Below, piece after piece: positions 53,873 through 62,574 of a DNA stretch of 64,000 bases (positions within the stretch are counted from its first letter, which is position 1; the number at the start of each line of letters is the position of its first letter). The translations under genes were made by a program, and so were the position numbers. Source of the stretch: Paracoccus zeaxanthinifaciens ATCC 21588 (lineage in GTDB: Bacteria > Pseudomonadota > Alphaproteobacteria > Rhodobacterales > Rhodobacteraceae); assembly GCF_000420145.1 (NCBI RefSeq), contig NZ_ATUJ01000014.1:27395-91394 (forward strand). Direction: 5' to 3'. The notes under the pieces were generated by a model. The model saw only the letters and a list, made by a program, of their open reading frames with translations, was not told the DNA's origin and did no database searches.

Positions 53873-54250
53873 TCACGCCATCGCGCTGCGGTCCCAGATG
53901 GCCGTCAGCGACCGGTTGCCCACCCGCATCAGCCGCGCATGGATCGCGGCCAGCGCCGGGGCGTCGCCGCGTTCGGCCGCGGCGCCCAGATCCATCGCCA
54001 CGCCCGCAAAGGACAGCAGCCCGATCTGCCATGCCAGCCGCGAGATCGTCTCGGACAGCGCGACGGCATCGGCGATCCGCCCCGCCCGCAGCGCGGCATC
54101 CGCATCGGTCAGCGTCGCGGCAAGCTGTTCCAGCGCCAGCCCGATGACCCGGTGCGCCGCCCCCTCGCCCAGCTGGGCCACGATATCCGCGACCCTGCGC
54201 CCGTCCACGCGGACGGGTTCGGACAGCGCAAGCGCCGAAATCTGTGCCAT
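53873..54250 (-). CDS. Small helical protein of unknown function
   Basis: A 125-aa helical, alanine-rich protein. It has no signal peptide, no cysteine and no recognised motif. The helix spacing loosely recalls four-helix bundles such as Hpt domains, but no phosphotransfer motif (HxxKG) is visible. It lies 57 bases upstream of the aminopeptidase gene on the same strand and may belong to that run. The start is the first Met of a frame that fits codon usage. Confidence 0.55.
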   Translation of the reverse strand: MAQISALALSEPVRVDGRRVADIVAQLGEGAAHRVIGLALEQLAATLTDADAALRAGRIADAVALSETISRLAWQIGLLSFAGVAMDLGAAAERGDAPALAAIHARLMRVGNRSLTAIWDRSAMA

Positions 54251-54388
54251 TCCTACCTCCGGCGGCCTTCACGTCAGGGGGCAGGCTTGCCCGTTCGGGG
54301 TGAAGAAAGGCTTGACCGCGCTGAGGAAAAACACTCGAATTTTCCGGATCGGCGGCGTATCACGCGGCCCAGAAAGCGAGGTCTCACG

Positions 54389-55036
54389 ATGAACAGCCTG
54401 TCTCCGCTGCCGCAATACCTGGTCAAGCGCTACGAGGGGTGGAAGGCGACCACCCATTCCGAAAACCACGCATGGTATCGCCGCCTTGCCGAAGAGGGGC
54501 AGCGCCCCCGCGCCATGGTGATTTCCTGCTGCGACAGCCGCGTGCACGTCACCAGCATCTTCGGCGCGGATTCCGGCGAGTTCTTCATCCATCGCAACAT
54601 CGCGAACCTGGTGCCGCCGCACGCGCCCGACGGGCTGCAGCACGGCACCTCGGCGGCGGTGGAATACGCGGTGACGGCGCTGAAGGTCACGCATCTGATC
54701 GTGATGGGCCATACCCGCTGCGGCGGCGTCGCGGGCTGCCACGCGATGTGTTCCGGCCACGCCCCCGAGATGGAGGAGACGACCAGCTTCGTCGGTCGCT
54801 GGATGGACATCCTGCGCCCCGGCTACGACCGCGTGAAGGACCTGCCCGAGGCCGAGCAGGTGCCCGCGCTGGAGCGCGAGGCCGTGCTGACCTCGATCCA
54901 GAACCTGCTGACCTTCCCCTTCGTCAAGGAGGCCGTCGAGAAGGGCACCCTGTCGCTGCACGGGCTGATCCACGACATCGCCGACGGCACGCTGGTCCAG
55001 GCCGAGGGCGACGGCACGCGCTGGTCGGCGGTCTGA
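54389..55036 (+). CDS. Beta-class carbonic anhydrase
   Basis: A 215-aa beta carbonic anhydrase: zinc ligands Cys47 (in CCDSR, with the Asp49-Arg51 dyad), His108 and Cys111 (in GHTRCGG). It hydrates CO2 to bicarbonate for carboxylation and pH balance. GAGGT precedes the ATG at 54389. A strong terminator follows 26 bases after its stop. Confidence 0.92.
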   Translation: MNSLSPLPQYLVKRYEGWKATTHSENHAWYRRLAEEGQRPRAMVISCCDSRVHVTSIFGADSGEFFIHRNIANLVPPHAPDGLQHGTSAAVEYAVTALKVTHLIVMGHTRCGGVAGCHAMCSGHAPEMEETTSFVGRWMDILRPGYDRVKDLPEAEQVPALEREAVLTSIQNLLTFPFVKEAVEKGTLSLHGLIHDIADGTLVQAEGDGTRWSAV

Positions 55037-55061
55037 TCCAAGGCACGCGCATCGAATGCGA

Positions 55062-55091
55062 AAAGGGCGGCGAGTTTCCTCGCCGCCCTTT
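55062..55091. terminator. Bidirectional terminator between carbonic anhydrase gene and asd
   Basis: A perfect 13-bp stem (AAAGGGCGGCGAG with its complement) and TTTC loop, with A-run on one side and T-run TTTCTTCT on the other. It has the form of a terminator for both strands; asd stops 27 bases further on. Confidence 0.85.
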
Positions 55092-55117
55092 CTTCTGTCC
55101 GGGATGTCCCTTCGGGA

Positions 55118-56140
55118 TCAGCCCTTCTTCAGGATACGGTTGCCCAACAGTTCCGCGATCTGCACCGCGTTCAGCGCCGCGCCCTTGCGCAGGTTGTCGC
55201 TGACGCACCACAGGTTCAGGCCGTTCTCGATGGTCGAATCCTGGCGGATGCGGCTGATGAAGGTGGCGAAATCGCCCACGCATTCGACCGGGGTCGTGTA
55301 GCCGCCGGGCTCGCGCTTGTCGACGACCATGATGCCCGGTGCCTCGCGCAGGATGTCGCGGGCCTCGTCCTCGTCCAGGAAGTCCTCGAACTCGATGTTG
55401 ATGGCTTCGGAATGGCCGACGAAGACCGGAACGCGCACGCAGGTCGCCGTGACCTTGATCGAGGCATCGACGATCTTCTTCGTTTCCGCGACCATCTTCC
55501 ATTCTTCCTTGGTCGAGCCGTCTTCCATGAAGACGTCGATCTGCGGAATCACGTTGAAGGCGATCTGCTTCTGGAACTTGCTGGGTTCGACTTCCTGACC
55601 CGGCACGTACATGCCCTTGGTCTGGTTCCACAGCTCGTCCATGCCTTCCTTGCCCGAACCCGACACCGACTGGTAGGTCGAGACGACGACGCGCTTGATG
55701 CGGGCGCGGTCGTGCAGCGGCTTCAGCGCGACGACCATCTGCGCGGTCGAGCAGTTGGGGTTCGCGATGATGTTCTTCTTGGAATAGCCGGTGATGGCGT
55801 CCGGGTTCACTTCCGGCACGATCAGCGGGATATCGGGGTCATAGCGATAGAGCGAGCTGTTATCGATGACCACGCAGCCGGCCTTGGCGGCGACGGGCGC
55901 GTATTTCTTGGTCGCGTCCGAGCCGATGGCGAACAGCGCCATGTCCCATCCGGTGAAGTCGAACTGGTCGATATCCTGAATCTTCAGGGTCTTGTCGCCA
56001 AAGCTGACCTCGGTGCCCTGCGAGCGACGCGAGGCCAGGACGGCGATCTCATCGACGGGGAACTGGCGCTCGTCCAGGATGTTCAGCATTTCGCGGCCCA
56101 CATTACCCGTGGCACCGGCGACGACGACTCTATAGCCCAT
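55118..56140 (-). CDS. asd: [21 protein letters not shown] dehydrogenase
   Basis: A 340-aa Asd: VVVAGATGNVGREMLN Rossmann motif, the catalytic Cys130 in IIANPNCSTAQMV, and the RVPVFVGHSEAINIEFE and IRQDSTIENGLNLWCVSDNLRKGAALNAVQIAELL segments. It reduces beta-aspartyl phosphate for lysine, diaminopimelate, threonine and methionine synthesis, feeding DapA and DapB (dapB is also in the window). GGAG stands before the ATG. Confidence 0.95.
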   Translation of the reverse strand: MGYRVVVAGATGNVGREMLNILDERQFPVDEIAVLASRRSQGTEVSFGDKTLKIQDIDQFDFTGWDMALFAIGSDATKKYAPVAAKAGCVVIDNSSLYRYDPDIPLIVPEVNPDAITGYSKKNIIANPNCSTAQMVVALKPLHDRARIKRVVVSTYQSVSGSGKEGMDELWNQTKGMYVPGQEVEPSKFQKQIAFNVIPQIDVFMEDGSTKEEWKMVAETKKIVDASIKVTATCVRVPVFVGHSEAINIEFEDFLDEDEARDILREAPGIMVVDKREPGGYTTPVECVGDFATFISRIRQDSTIENGLNLWCVSDNLRKGAALNAVQIAELLGNRILKKG

Positions 56141-56251
56141 TCGCGGGGACTCCTTCTCCTGCGGTCGGTGGCGTTTAACGCAATCATGGCGCGTTTGAAA
56201 GGGTCTTGCCCGAAACGGGTGCCGGAATGCCCATTACTTGCGCAGCCGCGA

Positions 56252-56866
56252 TCAGGCGATGCGCAGTCGCCCGTCGCGGTCCCGCAGCGTCTCGACCATC
56301 GCGCGTTCGGCGGCGAAGTCGTGGGGCACCTGGCCGGCGGTCCGGCGTCCCGACAGGCTGAGGCTGGCGAAGAAGTCGAACCCGTGCAGCGTCAACGACC
56401 GCAGCCGCGACCGCATCAGCAGGTCGATCATCATGGCGCCCGTGGTGGGCGGCGCACCGAAGCGGTCCCGCAACGCGCGATGCGCCGCCAGCGGATGCAG
56501 GTAGAACCCGTCCGAGGATGCGCTGGCCCAGTCCAGCCGCTTGCGTTTGGGGGACATCCACAGGATGCGGTCCGGCGCGATGCGGGCGCGGTCGGCATCG
56601 CCCAGCCGCGTGGCCAGCGCCAGCCAGTCGGTCCGCGTGCCGTGGCTGGCGGCAGCGGGCATGGGCGCGCGATTGATGCGGATCACGGTGTCGGCGGCGT
56701 CGATCTTCGCGCCCTGATCCTTGTCGGCCAGCGCGCGGGCATTGCCGACCAGCGCCACGTCGCGCCCCGCAAGATCGTCCAGCAGGTCGTCCTGCGGGAC
56801 CGACAGGCGCATCAGCGCATCCTCGTGCCGCAGGGTCCGCGCGATCAGGAAGCCCGCACGCGTCAT
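56252..56866 (-). CDS. Family 29 (sialyltransferase-type) glycosyltransferase-like protein
   Basis: A 204-aa protein with the general pattern of bacterial GT29-like enzymes: L-V-G-N-A-R-A-L near residue 37, VIRINRAPMP near residue 56 (the L-motif), LWMSPKRKRL and the TTGAMMIDLL...LTLHGFDFF segment (S-motif-like). Whether it uses CMP-sialic acid is not known. The start overlaps the stop of the GT4 gene as ATGA, so the two are translated together. Confidence 0.7.
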   Translation of the reverse strand: MTRAGFLIARTLRHEDALMRLSVPQDDLLDDLAGRDVALVGNARALADKDQGAKIDAADTVIRINRAPMPAAASHGTRTDWLALATRLGDADRARIAPDRILWMSPKRKRLDWASASSDGFYLHPLAAHRALRDRFGAPPTTGAMMIDLLMRSRLRSLTLHGFDFFASLSLSGRRTAGQVPHDFAAERAMVETLRDRDGRLRIA

Positions 56867-57894
56867 GCCAGCATCTCGCGATAGATCTCGACAAGGGCCG
56901 CGGCCTCGACCGCGATGTCGTGGTTCGTCACCGCGTGCTCGCGCGCCGCAAGCGCGGCCGAGGCCCGCGCCGCGTCGTCGTCCAGCCAATGCGCGGCCGC
57001 CGCGTCCAGCGCGGGCGCATCGTCGGGGGCGATCAGCGTGCCCGTGGCGGGGGTCAGCAGTTCCTCGAACGCGCCGACGCGGGTGGCCACGACCGGGACG
57101 CCGCAGGACAGCGCCTCGAGGACGGTCAGGCCGAACCCCTCCCACCGCTGCGGGGCGACATAGAGATCCAGCGCGCCGTACCAGTCGGCCATGCGGTCGA
57201 CGCTCACCTCGGGCAGGAAGCGGATGCGGTCGGACAGCCCGGCCCCCGCGACCTGCGCCTGCAGGTCGGACAGGAAGGCGCGGTGCTTTTCGGTGGCACG
57301 GCCCATGACCAGCGCGGTGACGCCGGGGCGCTCGGGCAGCAGGCGGATCATCGCGCGGACGAAATCGCCGGTGCCCTTCTGTTCGCGGATGCGGCCATAG
57401 CAGCCGACAAGCACCTGGCCTTCGGGCAGGCCCAGCCTTGCGCGCAGGGCCGCGCGGTCCTCGGGCGGGGCGAAGCCCGCGGTGTCGATGCCGTGATGGA
57501 TCACGTCGGCGGGGCGTTCCAGGTATCCCGCCCCCTTGGCCGAGGTGGCGACGATCCGGTCCATCCGTCCGATCAGCCAGCGCGTATATCCGCTGTGCTT
57601 CCGCTGCGAGGCCGAGGTGAAGAGCAGCCGGTACCGCCGCCGCAGGACGTGGCGCAAAAACAGCCCCAGGGCCATTTCCGTGTTGCGCCTTGCGTGCCAG
57701 ACCCGCCAGCGGTCGCGGGGCAGGGTGGCCGCGCGCGACAGGGGGATGTGGGGAATGACTTCGGGCAGGCCCGGCCCCGTGGCCGCGATGGCGATCATCC
57801 GCGCCTGCACCGGGATCAGGCGGACCACGGTCGCCGTCACGCCCGACAGGCGGCGCTTGAGGTTGGGTGCAACGATAAGCGGCGCTTCGGGCAT
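56863..57894 (-). CDS. Family 4 glycosyltransferase, LPS-core type
   Basis: A 343-aa GT4 enzyme: VIHHGIDTAGFAP near residue 131, GCYGRIREQKGTGDFVRAM near residue 163 and the nucleotide-sugar-binding EGFGLTVLEALSCGVPVVATRVGAFEELL near residue 256 with the E-x7-E motif. It has an overall resemblance to mannosyltransferases of LPS core synthesis such as LpcC, but the sugar is not provable. Paired with the GT29-like gene. Confidence 0.82.
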   Translation of the reverse strand: MPEAPLIVAPNLKRRLSGVTATVVRLIPVQARMIAIAATGPGLPEVIPHIPLSRAATLPRDRWRVWHARRNTEMALGLFLRHVLRRRYRLLFTSASQRKHSGYTRWLIGRMDRIVATSAKGAGYLERPADVIHHGIDTAGFAPPEDRAALRARLGLPEGQVLVGCYGRIREQKGTGDFVRAMIRLLPERPGVTALVMGRATEKHRAFLSDLQAQVAGAGLSDRIRFLPEVSVDRMADWYGALDLYVAPQRWEGFGLTVLEALSCGVPVVATRVGAFEELLTPATGTLIAPDDAPALDAAAAHWLDDDAARASAALAAREHAVTNHDIAVEAAALVEIYREMLA

Positions 57895-57964
57895 CGGGCC
57901 TCGTCCAGTATTCGCATGGGTCGGGCCGATCCTAGACCAGCCCGCCCGCCGCGAACAGGGGCGC

Positions 57965-58450
57965 TCAGGGCTGGGTGGTGTCGGGCTTGGCCGCTTCGGC
58001 TTCGGGCTGGGGCAGGCCGGGGGTGACGGGGGTCGTGCCGCCGCCCAGCTCGGTCAGATAGGCGATCATCTCGGGGGCCTCGGTATCGACGCGGTCGCAA
58101 TTGGACTGGTCCTCCAGCACGCTGAAGGCCGGGCGGAAATATTCGCGGTCGTAATCCAGCGCGTCGATGCCCAGCCGCTCGATCAGCTTGTCGGTGGTGC
58201 CGTTCATCAGCTGCCATTCGGGGTCGCTGATGTCGTGGCCGGTGCAGTTCTCGGTCAGCACGTTCAGCTCGGCCAGGTCGCGCGTCAGGCTGCGCGCCTG
58301 GTCGTCGGTCAGCGACGACACGTCCGGCAGCGGCACGACAAGGCGGTCGCCTGGCACCCCGTCGGGTGCGGGCTGGGCGGTCACGTCATGCGCCCAGAGC
58401 GATATTCCCGCCACCAGCGCGGCGGCCATGAAGATGTCCCAGCTTTTCAT
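57965..58450 (-). CDS. Exported protein of unknown function
   Basis: A 161-aa protein with a signal peptide (MKSWDIFMAAALVAGISLWAHDVTAQ, cut near residue 25). Two cysteines (NCTGHDIS and SNCDRVD) are in the mature part and could pair. The tail is proline- and threonine-rich. No family recognised. AAGGGGACC before the ATG at 58450 supports the start. Confidence 0.65.
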   Translation of the reverse strand: MKSWDIFMAAALVAGISLWAHDVTAQPAPDGVPGDRLVVPLPDVSSLTDDQARSLTRDLAELNVLTENCTGHDISDPEWQLMNGTTDKLIERLGIDALDYDREYFRPAFSVLEDQSNCDRVDTEAPEMIAYLTELGGGTTPVTPGLPQPEAEAAKPDTTQP

Positions 58451-58590
58451 CGCGGTCCCCTTAGGCAAAGACGCCCGCACCTTCCGCCACCGGGTGCGCG
58501 CGCGCAAGGCAAGCTTGCGTGAGGGGGCGCGTGATCTTGACCCCCGCCCATGCGGCCCTTAACCGTTTCAGTCGTCAGAAGGAGGCCCAA

Positions 58591-59715
58591 ATGTCCGACA
58601 GCTATTCGCTTCTCATCCTGCCCGGCGACGGGATCGGTCCCGAGGTCATGGCCGAGGTGGTCAAGGTCGTGGACTGGTTCAAGGCGAATCGCGGCCTTCC
58701 GCTTGAGGTGCAGCACGACCTTGTGGGCGGTTCCGCCTATGACGTGCATGGCGTGCCGCTGTCGGATGCGACGATGGAGCTGGCGCAATCGGTCGATGCG
58801 GTCCTGCTGGGCGCCGTGGGCGGTCCGAAATACGACGTTCTGGATTTCAGCGTGAAGCCCGAGCGCGGCCTCTTGCGCCTGCGCAAGGAAATGGACCTGT
58901 TCGCCAACCTGCGTCCGGCCCAGTGCTTCGACGCGCTGGCCGATTTCAGCAGCCTCAAGCGCGACGTGGTCGCGGGCCTCGACATCCTGATCGTGCGAGA
59001 GCTGACTTCGGGCGTCTATTTCGGCGAGCCGCGCGGCATCCATGCCGACGACAATTCCGACAACGAGGGTGGCCGCGTCGGCATCAACACCCAACGCTAT
59101 ACCAGCGGCGAGATCCGCCGCGTGGCGCGTTCGGCGTTCGAGCTGGCCCGCAAGCGCGGCAACCGCGTCTGCTCGATGGAGAAGGCCAACGTGATGGAGG
59201 CCGGGATCCTGTGGCGCGAAGAGGTCCAGTGGGTCCATGACAACGAATATCCCGATGTCGAGCTGTCGCACATGTATGCCGACAACGGCGCGATGCAGCT
59301 GGTGCGCAATCCCAAGCAGTTCGACGTGATCGTCACCGACAACCTGTTCGGCGACATCCTGTCGGATGCGGCCGCGATGCTGACGGGCAGCCTGGGGATG
59401 CTTCCCTCGGCCAGCCTGGGCGCGCCGATGGCGAACGGGCGTCCCAAGGCGATGTACGAGCCCGTGCACGGCAGCGCGCCCGACATCGCGGGGCAGGGCA
59501 AGGCCAACCCCATCGCCTGCATCCTCAGCTTCGCGATGGCGCTGCGCTACAGCTTCGCCGAGGTCGAGGCCGCGACCGCGCTGGAGCGCGCGGTCGAGAA
59601 GGTGCTGGCCGACGGCGCGCGCACCGCGGACCTGATGGGCGCCGAGGGCGGCACCCCCGTCAGCACCTCGCAGATGGGCGACCTGATCGTCGCGGCCCTG
59701 TCCGAGGGCGTCTGA
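58591..59715 (+). CDS. leuB: 3-isopropylmalate dehydrogenase
   Basis: A 374-aa Leu[16 protein letters not shown] at the N-terminus, [11 protein letters not shown], the substrate-binding [20 protein letters not shown] near residue 96, [14 protein letters not shown], and the metal-binding [29 protein letters not shown] near residue 248. It oxidises and decarboxylates 3-isopropylmalate in leucine synthesis. AAGGAGG lies 5 bases before the ATG at 58591. Confidence 0.95.
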   Translation: MSDSYSLLILPGDGIGPEVMAEVVKVVDWFKANRGLPLEVQHDLVGGSAYDVHGVPLSDATMELAQSVDAVLLGAVGGPKYDVLDFSVKPERGLLRLRKEMDLFANLRPAQCFDALADFSSLKRDVVAGLDILIVRELTSGVYFGEPRGIHADDNSDNEGGRVGINTQRYTSGEIRRVARSAFELARKRGNRVCSMEKANVMEAGILWREEVQWVHDNEYPDVELSHMYADNGAMQLVRNPKQFDVIVTDNLFGDILSDAAAMLTGSLGMLPSASLGAPMANGRPKAMYEPVHGSAPDIAGQGKANPIACILSFAMALRYSFAEVEAATALERAVEKVLADGARTADLMGAEGGTPVSTSQMGDLIVAALSEGV

Positions 59716-59749
59716 TTGGTCATGTCGGCCAACGTCAAGGGGGGCCCTG

Positions 59750-60676
59750 TTGCAGCTGACTGCGATGGGGATCTTCGCGACGCATGACGTCGTCATCAAG
59801 ACGCTTGGCCAGACATACCCGCCGCTTCAGATCCTGTTCTTCTCGTCGCTGCTGTCCTTCCCGCTGATCTCGATGATCCTGATGCGGGACCCGAATTCGG
59901 GCACGCTGCGGCCCAACAGCCTGTTCTGGGTCCTGCTTCGGACGGGCTGCGCGGTGATCGCGGGCATGGGCGGGTTCTTCGCGTTCTCGACCCTGCCCCT
60001 GGCGCAGGTCTATGCGATCCTGTTCACGACCCCCCTGCTGATCACCATCCTGTCGATCCCCATGCTGGGAGAGCGCGTGGGCATCCACCGTTGGGCCGCC
60101 GTCGTCGTCGGCCTGTCGGGCGTGCTGATCGTGCTGCGCCCCGGCGCGGGGCAAGAGCTGGGTATGGGCCACGCCGCGGCGCTTGTCAGCGCCCTGGCGG
60201 CATCGGTCGGCGCGGTCACGATCCGCCGGCTGGGCAAGTCCGAGCGTCCGCTGGTCCTGATGATGTGGCCGATGCTGGGAAACTTCATCGCGACGGGGGC
60301 CTCGCTCGGGTTCGCATATCAGCCGATGCAGCTGGCGCATCTGGGCCTTGCGGGCGTCATCGCCTGCCTTGGTCTTGCGGGCGGGTTCCTGGTCATCCAG
60401 GCCTATCGCGCCGGAGAGGCCGCCATCGTCGCGCCGATGCAGTATTCGCAGATCCTCTGGGCCACCGCCTATGGCTGGTTCCTGTTCGACGAGGCCCTGG
60501 ACCTGCCGACGCTGCTGGGCGCGGGCGTCATCATCGCGTCGGGCATCTACATCGTCATCCGCGAGGGCAGCGGGGCATCGGCCAACCGCCCCGCCACGGT
60601 CGCCCGCCTGCGCCACGAAACGGTGACCGCCCCGAAATCCGCGATCCTGCAAAGATTGTTGTCGCCGCGCCGCTAA
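59750..60676 (+). CDS. EamA/DMT-family transporter, probably frameshifted at its 5' end
   Basis: A 308-aa protein with about ten membrane helices and two EamA repeats (about 1-130 and 150-285), the second ending in WATAYGWFLFDEALDLPTLLGAG. It would export a metabolite, such as an amino acid or nucleobase. Translation in this frame can start only at TTG 59750, which cuts into the first helix. An ATG at 59722 begins M-S-A-N-V-K and would join this frame perfectly if the run of six G at 59739-59744 had five, giving G-A-L-L-Q-L. So the gene is either frameshifted or the base run is misread. Follows leuB after 34 bases. Confidence 0.75.
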   Translation: MQLTAMGIFATHDVVIKTLGQTYPPLQILFFSSLLSFPLISMILMRDPNSGTLRPNSLFWVLLRTGCAVIAGMGGFFAFSTLPLAQVYAILFTTPLLITILSIPMLGERVGIHRWAAVVVGLSGVLIVLRPGAGQELGMGHAAALVSALAASVGAVTIRRLGKSERPLVLMMWPMLGNFIATGASLGFAYQPMQLAHLGLAGVIACLGLAGGFLVIQAYRAGEAAIVAPMQYSQILWATAYGWFLFDEALDLPTLLGAGVIIASGIYIVIREGSGASANRPATVARLRHETVTAPKSAILQRLLSPRR

Positions 60677-60724
60677 GAAGGGCTTGCATTCGCCCGCGCA
60701 TGGGGTTACCGACCCCCTCACGGT

Positions 60725-60801
60725 CGGAGCGTAGCGCAGCCTGGTAGCGCACCTGCTTCGGGAGCAGGGGGTCGGAGGTTCGAATCCTCTCGCTCCGACC
60801 A
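60725..60801 (+). tRNA. tRNA-Pro (anticodon CGG)
   Basis: The cloverleaf is complete: acceptor CGGAGCG pairs with CGCTCCG, D-arm AGCGC...GCGC, anticodon stem CCTGC/GCAGG with loop TTCGGGA (anticodon CGG at 60759-60761), T-arm GGAGG-TTCGAAT-CCTCT, and encoded CCA at 60799-60801. Codon read is CCG. It marks the boundary to a less GC-rich region and is a plausible integration site. Confidence 0.95.
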
Positions 60802-61359
60802 TTTTCCCGTTTTGTTGATTGCCACTGAAGTCTTCCTCAAGTGGCCACACTTCTTCCTTTGCGGCAGGAAAGCTGACGTAGTTTGGAAGCATTGCAGGCG
60901 GTACCCCGCACTACAGCAATTACCTGAGACAGCGGCCTACTATCCTCCCCGCTTCAATCTGCGAGCCAAGGGCATGGAAAGAAGCTATCAGAGGCTCTCG
61001 AATGCGAAAGCAGATCGAGCGGAGTTCATCGCAGCTTACCAGGAAGGGGCTGGTCGACGCGGCAGCAAGCAACCCCTAGAATCGCCGGACAGTTTTCGGC
61101 CCGAAGCTGCCGATTGACATTGCTTTCGGATTCCACAGCTGGACCCGCTATGCGGTCATTCGCTGCACATGCAAAATCTGGAGAGTTCTGCGAGAACGCT
61201 CAGAAATTGCCGAGGCGCAGGCTGAAAGCGCAGCAGCTTCCAGCCCTCGCAGATCGGTTGGAAAGCCGTGAAGCAGGAGAACAAACAGGGAAGACAGTGT
61301 CGAAGCTTTCCTGCTATCGGTACGCATGATAGAGCCTTCGGAAAAAGGGGAGAAGCGTC
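60802..61359. other. Region without a recognisable gene, downstream of tRNA-Pro
   Basis: 558 bases of lower GC sequence. Three short open frames exist (60812-61117, 61114-61329 and 61268-61465), but none resembles a known protein or has consistent codon usage. No second copy of the tRNA 3' end, integrase fragment or inverted repeat was found. It may be decayed mobile DNA. Confidence 0.5.
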
Positions 61360-62571
61360 TTGGCGGTCGAGTTTACATCAATCGATTTGTTTTCAGGTGC
61401 CGGCGGGCTGTCTGAAGGACTGCGCGTTTCTGGATTTAAGTCTTTGTACGCAAACGAAATCGTAGCGCGTCACGCTGAAACTTATGCTCTGAACCACCCT
61501 GAGGCCATCGTTGAGTCGAGAGATATTCGCTTGGTTGATGCTGGCAATGTGCGTCGTCGGTTGGGACTGCAAAAGGGTGAGCTTGATCTCGTCGCTGGTG
61601 GCCCGCCCTGTCAGGGGTTCTCGATCAATGCGCCCAAACGGTCCGCAGCTGATGAACGAAACAGTCTCTTTCTTGAATTCTTGCGCTTTGTCGATGAGTT
61701 CGAGCCAAAGGCGGTCCTGATCGAGAATGTCCCCGGTCTTGTGTCTTTCGAAGGTGGTGGCACGTTGCAGGCTATCTTGCAAGCATTGGGTCAGCATGGA
61801 TACAGAGCAGATGTGAAAATCCTCTACGCGCCGCATTTCGGCGTACCCCAAACCCGGTGGCGGACTGTGATCATCGGCATTCGTGGGGATGAGGCCGATC
61901 CTCTTGACGCGTTCCCCGAACCCGTTCGCAATGCGCCTCTCCGGGTGAATTTCACCTCGAACTTCGAGGGCAAGAACATCGTGGCTCTTCCAACCAACCT
62001 GGAACTACCCTCTTTCGTAAGTGTTCATGATGCGATTGACGATCTTCCCGTTCTCTTGAACGGGGAAACCGGGGTGAAACGCAAAGACTACAAGACTAAG
62101 GCGCAGAATGATTTTCAGGCTGCCATGAGGCACGGGAGTAATGGTGTCCTGAACCACGAGGCTCCGCGCCTTGGGGAAATTAACATCAAGCGCATGTCGT
62201 TCATCCCGCCTGGGGGGAACTGGACAGACATTCCCGAGGATCTGCTACCGAAAGGCATGAAACGGGCGCGCCGTTCTGATCATACCAAGCGATACGGTCG
62301 GGTTGCGCCAGACGGCCTTGCATCGACCATTCTGACGAAATGTGATCCTCATTGGGGCGCCTATTTCCACTATGAGCAAGATCGTTGCTTCACTGTCAGA
62401 GAGGCGGCGCGGATTCAGACCTTCCCAGATACCTACCGCTTCCTTGGTTCGCGCGTCGAACAGTACGAGCAGGTTGGAAATGCTGTTCCGTCGCTATTGG
62501 CCGCTGCTATTGGGCAGTCGATCCGTGGTGTCCTTGAGGAATTGCGTGGACGCGCGCGGAAAGTTTCCTAA
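61360..62571 (+). CDS. C5-cytosine DNA methyltransferase of the restriction-modification system
   Basis: A 403-aa m5C methyltransferase with the ordered motifs: I (SIDLFSGAGGLSEGL), IV (GGPPCQGFS, catalytic Cys84), VI (ENVPGL, 122-127), VIII (QTRWRTVIIGIR, 164-175), a target-recognition region of about 130 residues, IX (RVAPDGLASTILTK) and X (QVGNAVPSLLAAAIG). It starts at TTG 61360, with AGGGGAG 8 bases before it, an in-frame start that suits the first motif. The codon usage is less GC-rich than the core genome. The restriction gene follows after 3 bases, so both are co-expressed. Confidence 0.92.
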   Translation: MAVEFTSIDLFSGAGGLSEGLRVSGFKSLYANEIVARHAETYALNHPEAIVESRDIRLVDAGNVRRRLGLQKGELDLVAGGPPCQGFSINAPKRSAADERNSLFLEFLRFVDEFEPKAVLIENVPGLVSFEGGGTLQAILQALGQHGYRADVKILYAPHFGVPQTRWRTVIIGIRGDEADPLDAFPEPVRNAPLRVNFTSNFEGKNIVALPTNLELPSFVSVHDAIDDLPVLLNGETGVKRKDYKTKAQNDFQAAMRHGSNGVLNHEAPRLGEINIKRMSFIPPGGNWTDIPEDLLPKGMKRARRSDHTKRYGRVAPDGLASTILTKCDPHWGAYFHYEQDRCFTVREAARIQTFPDTYRFLGSRVEQYEQVGNAVPSLLAAAIGQSIRGVLEELRGRARKVS

Positions 62572-62574
62572 CAA

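Noticed and set aside
52265..55036. 923-codon plus-strand frame leading into the carbonic anhydrase gene
   Set aside because: Only the part from ATG 54389 is protein-like; the upstream part is antisense to the NlpC/P60 and M17 genes.
59735..60892. Long minus-strand frame containing [21 protein letters not shown] over the tRNA
   Set aside because: This peptide is the well-known false translation of the complement of a tRNA gene; the rest is antisense to the EamA gene.
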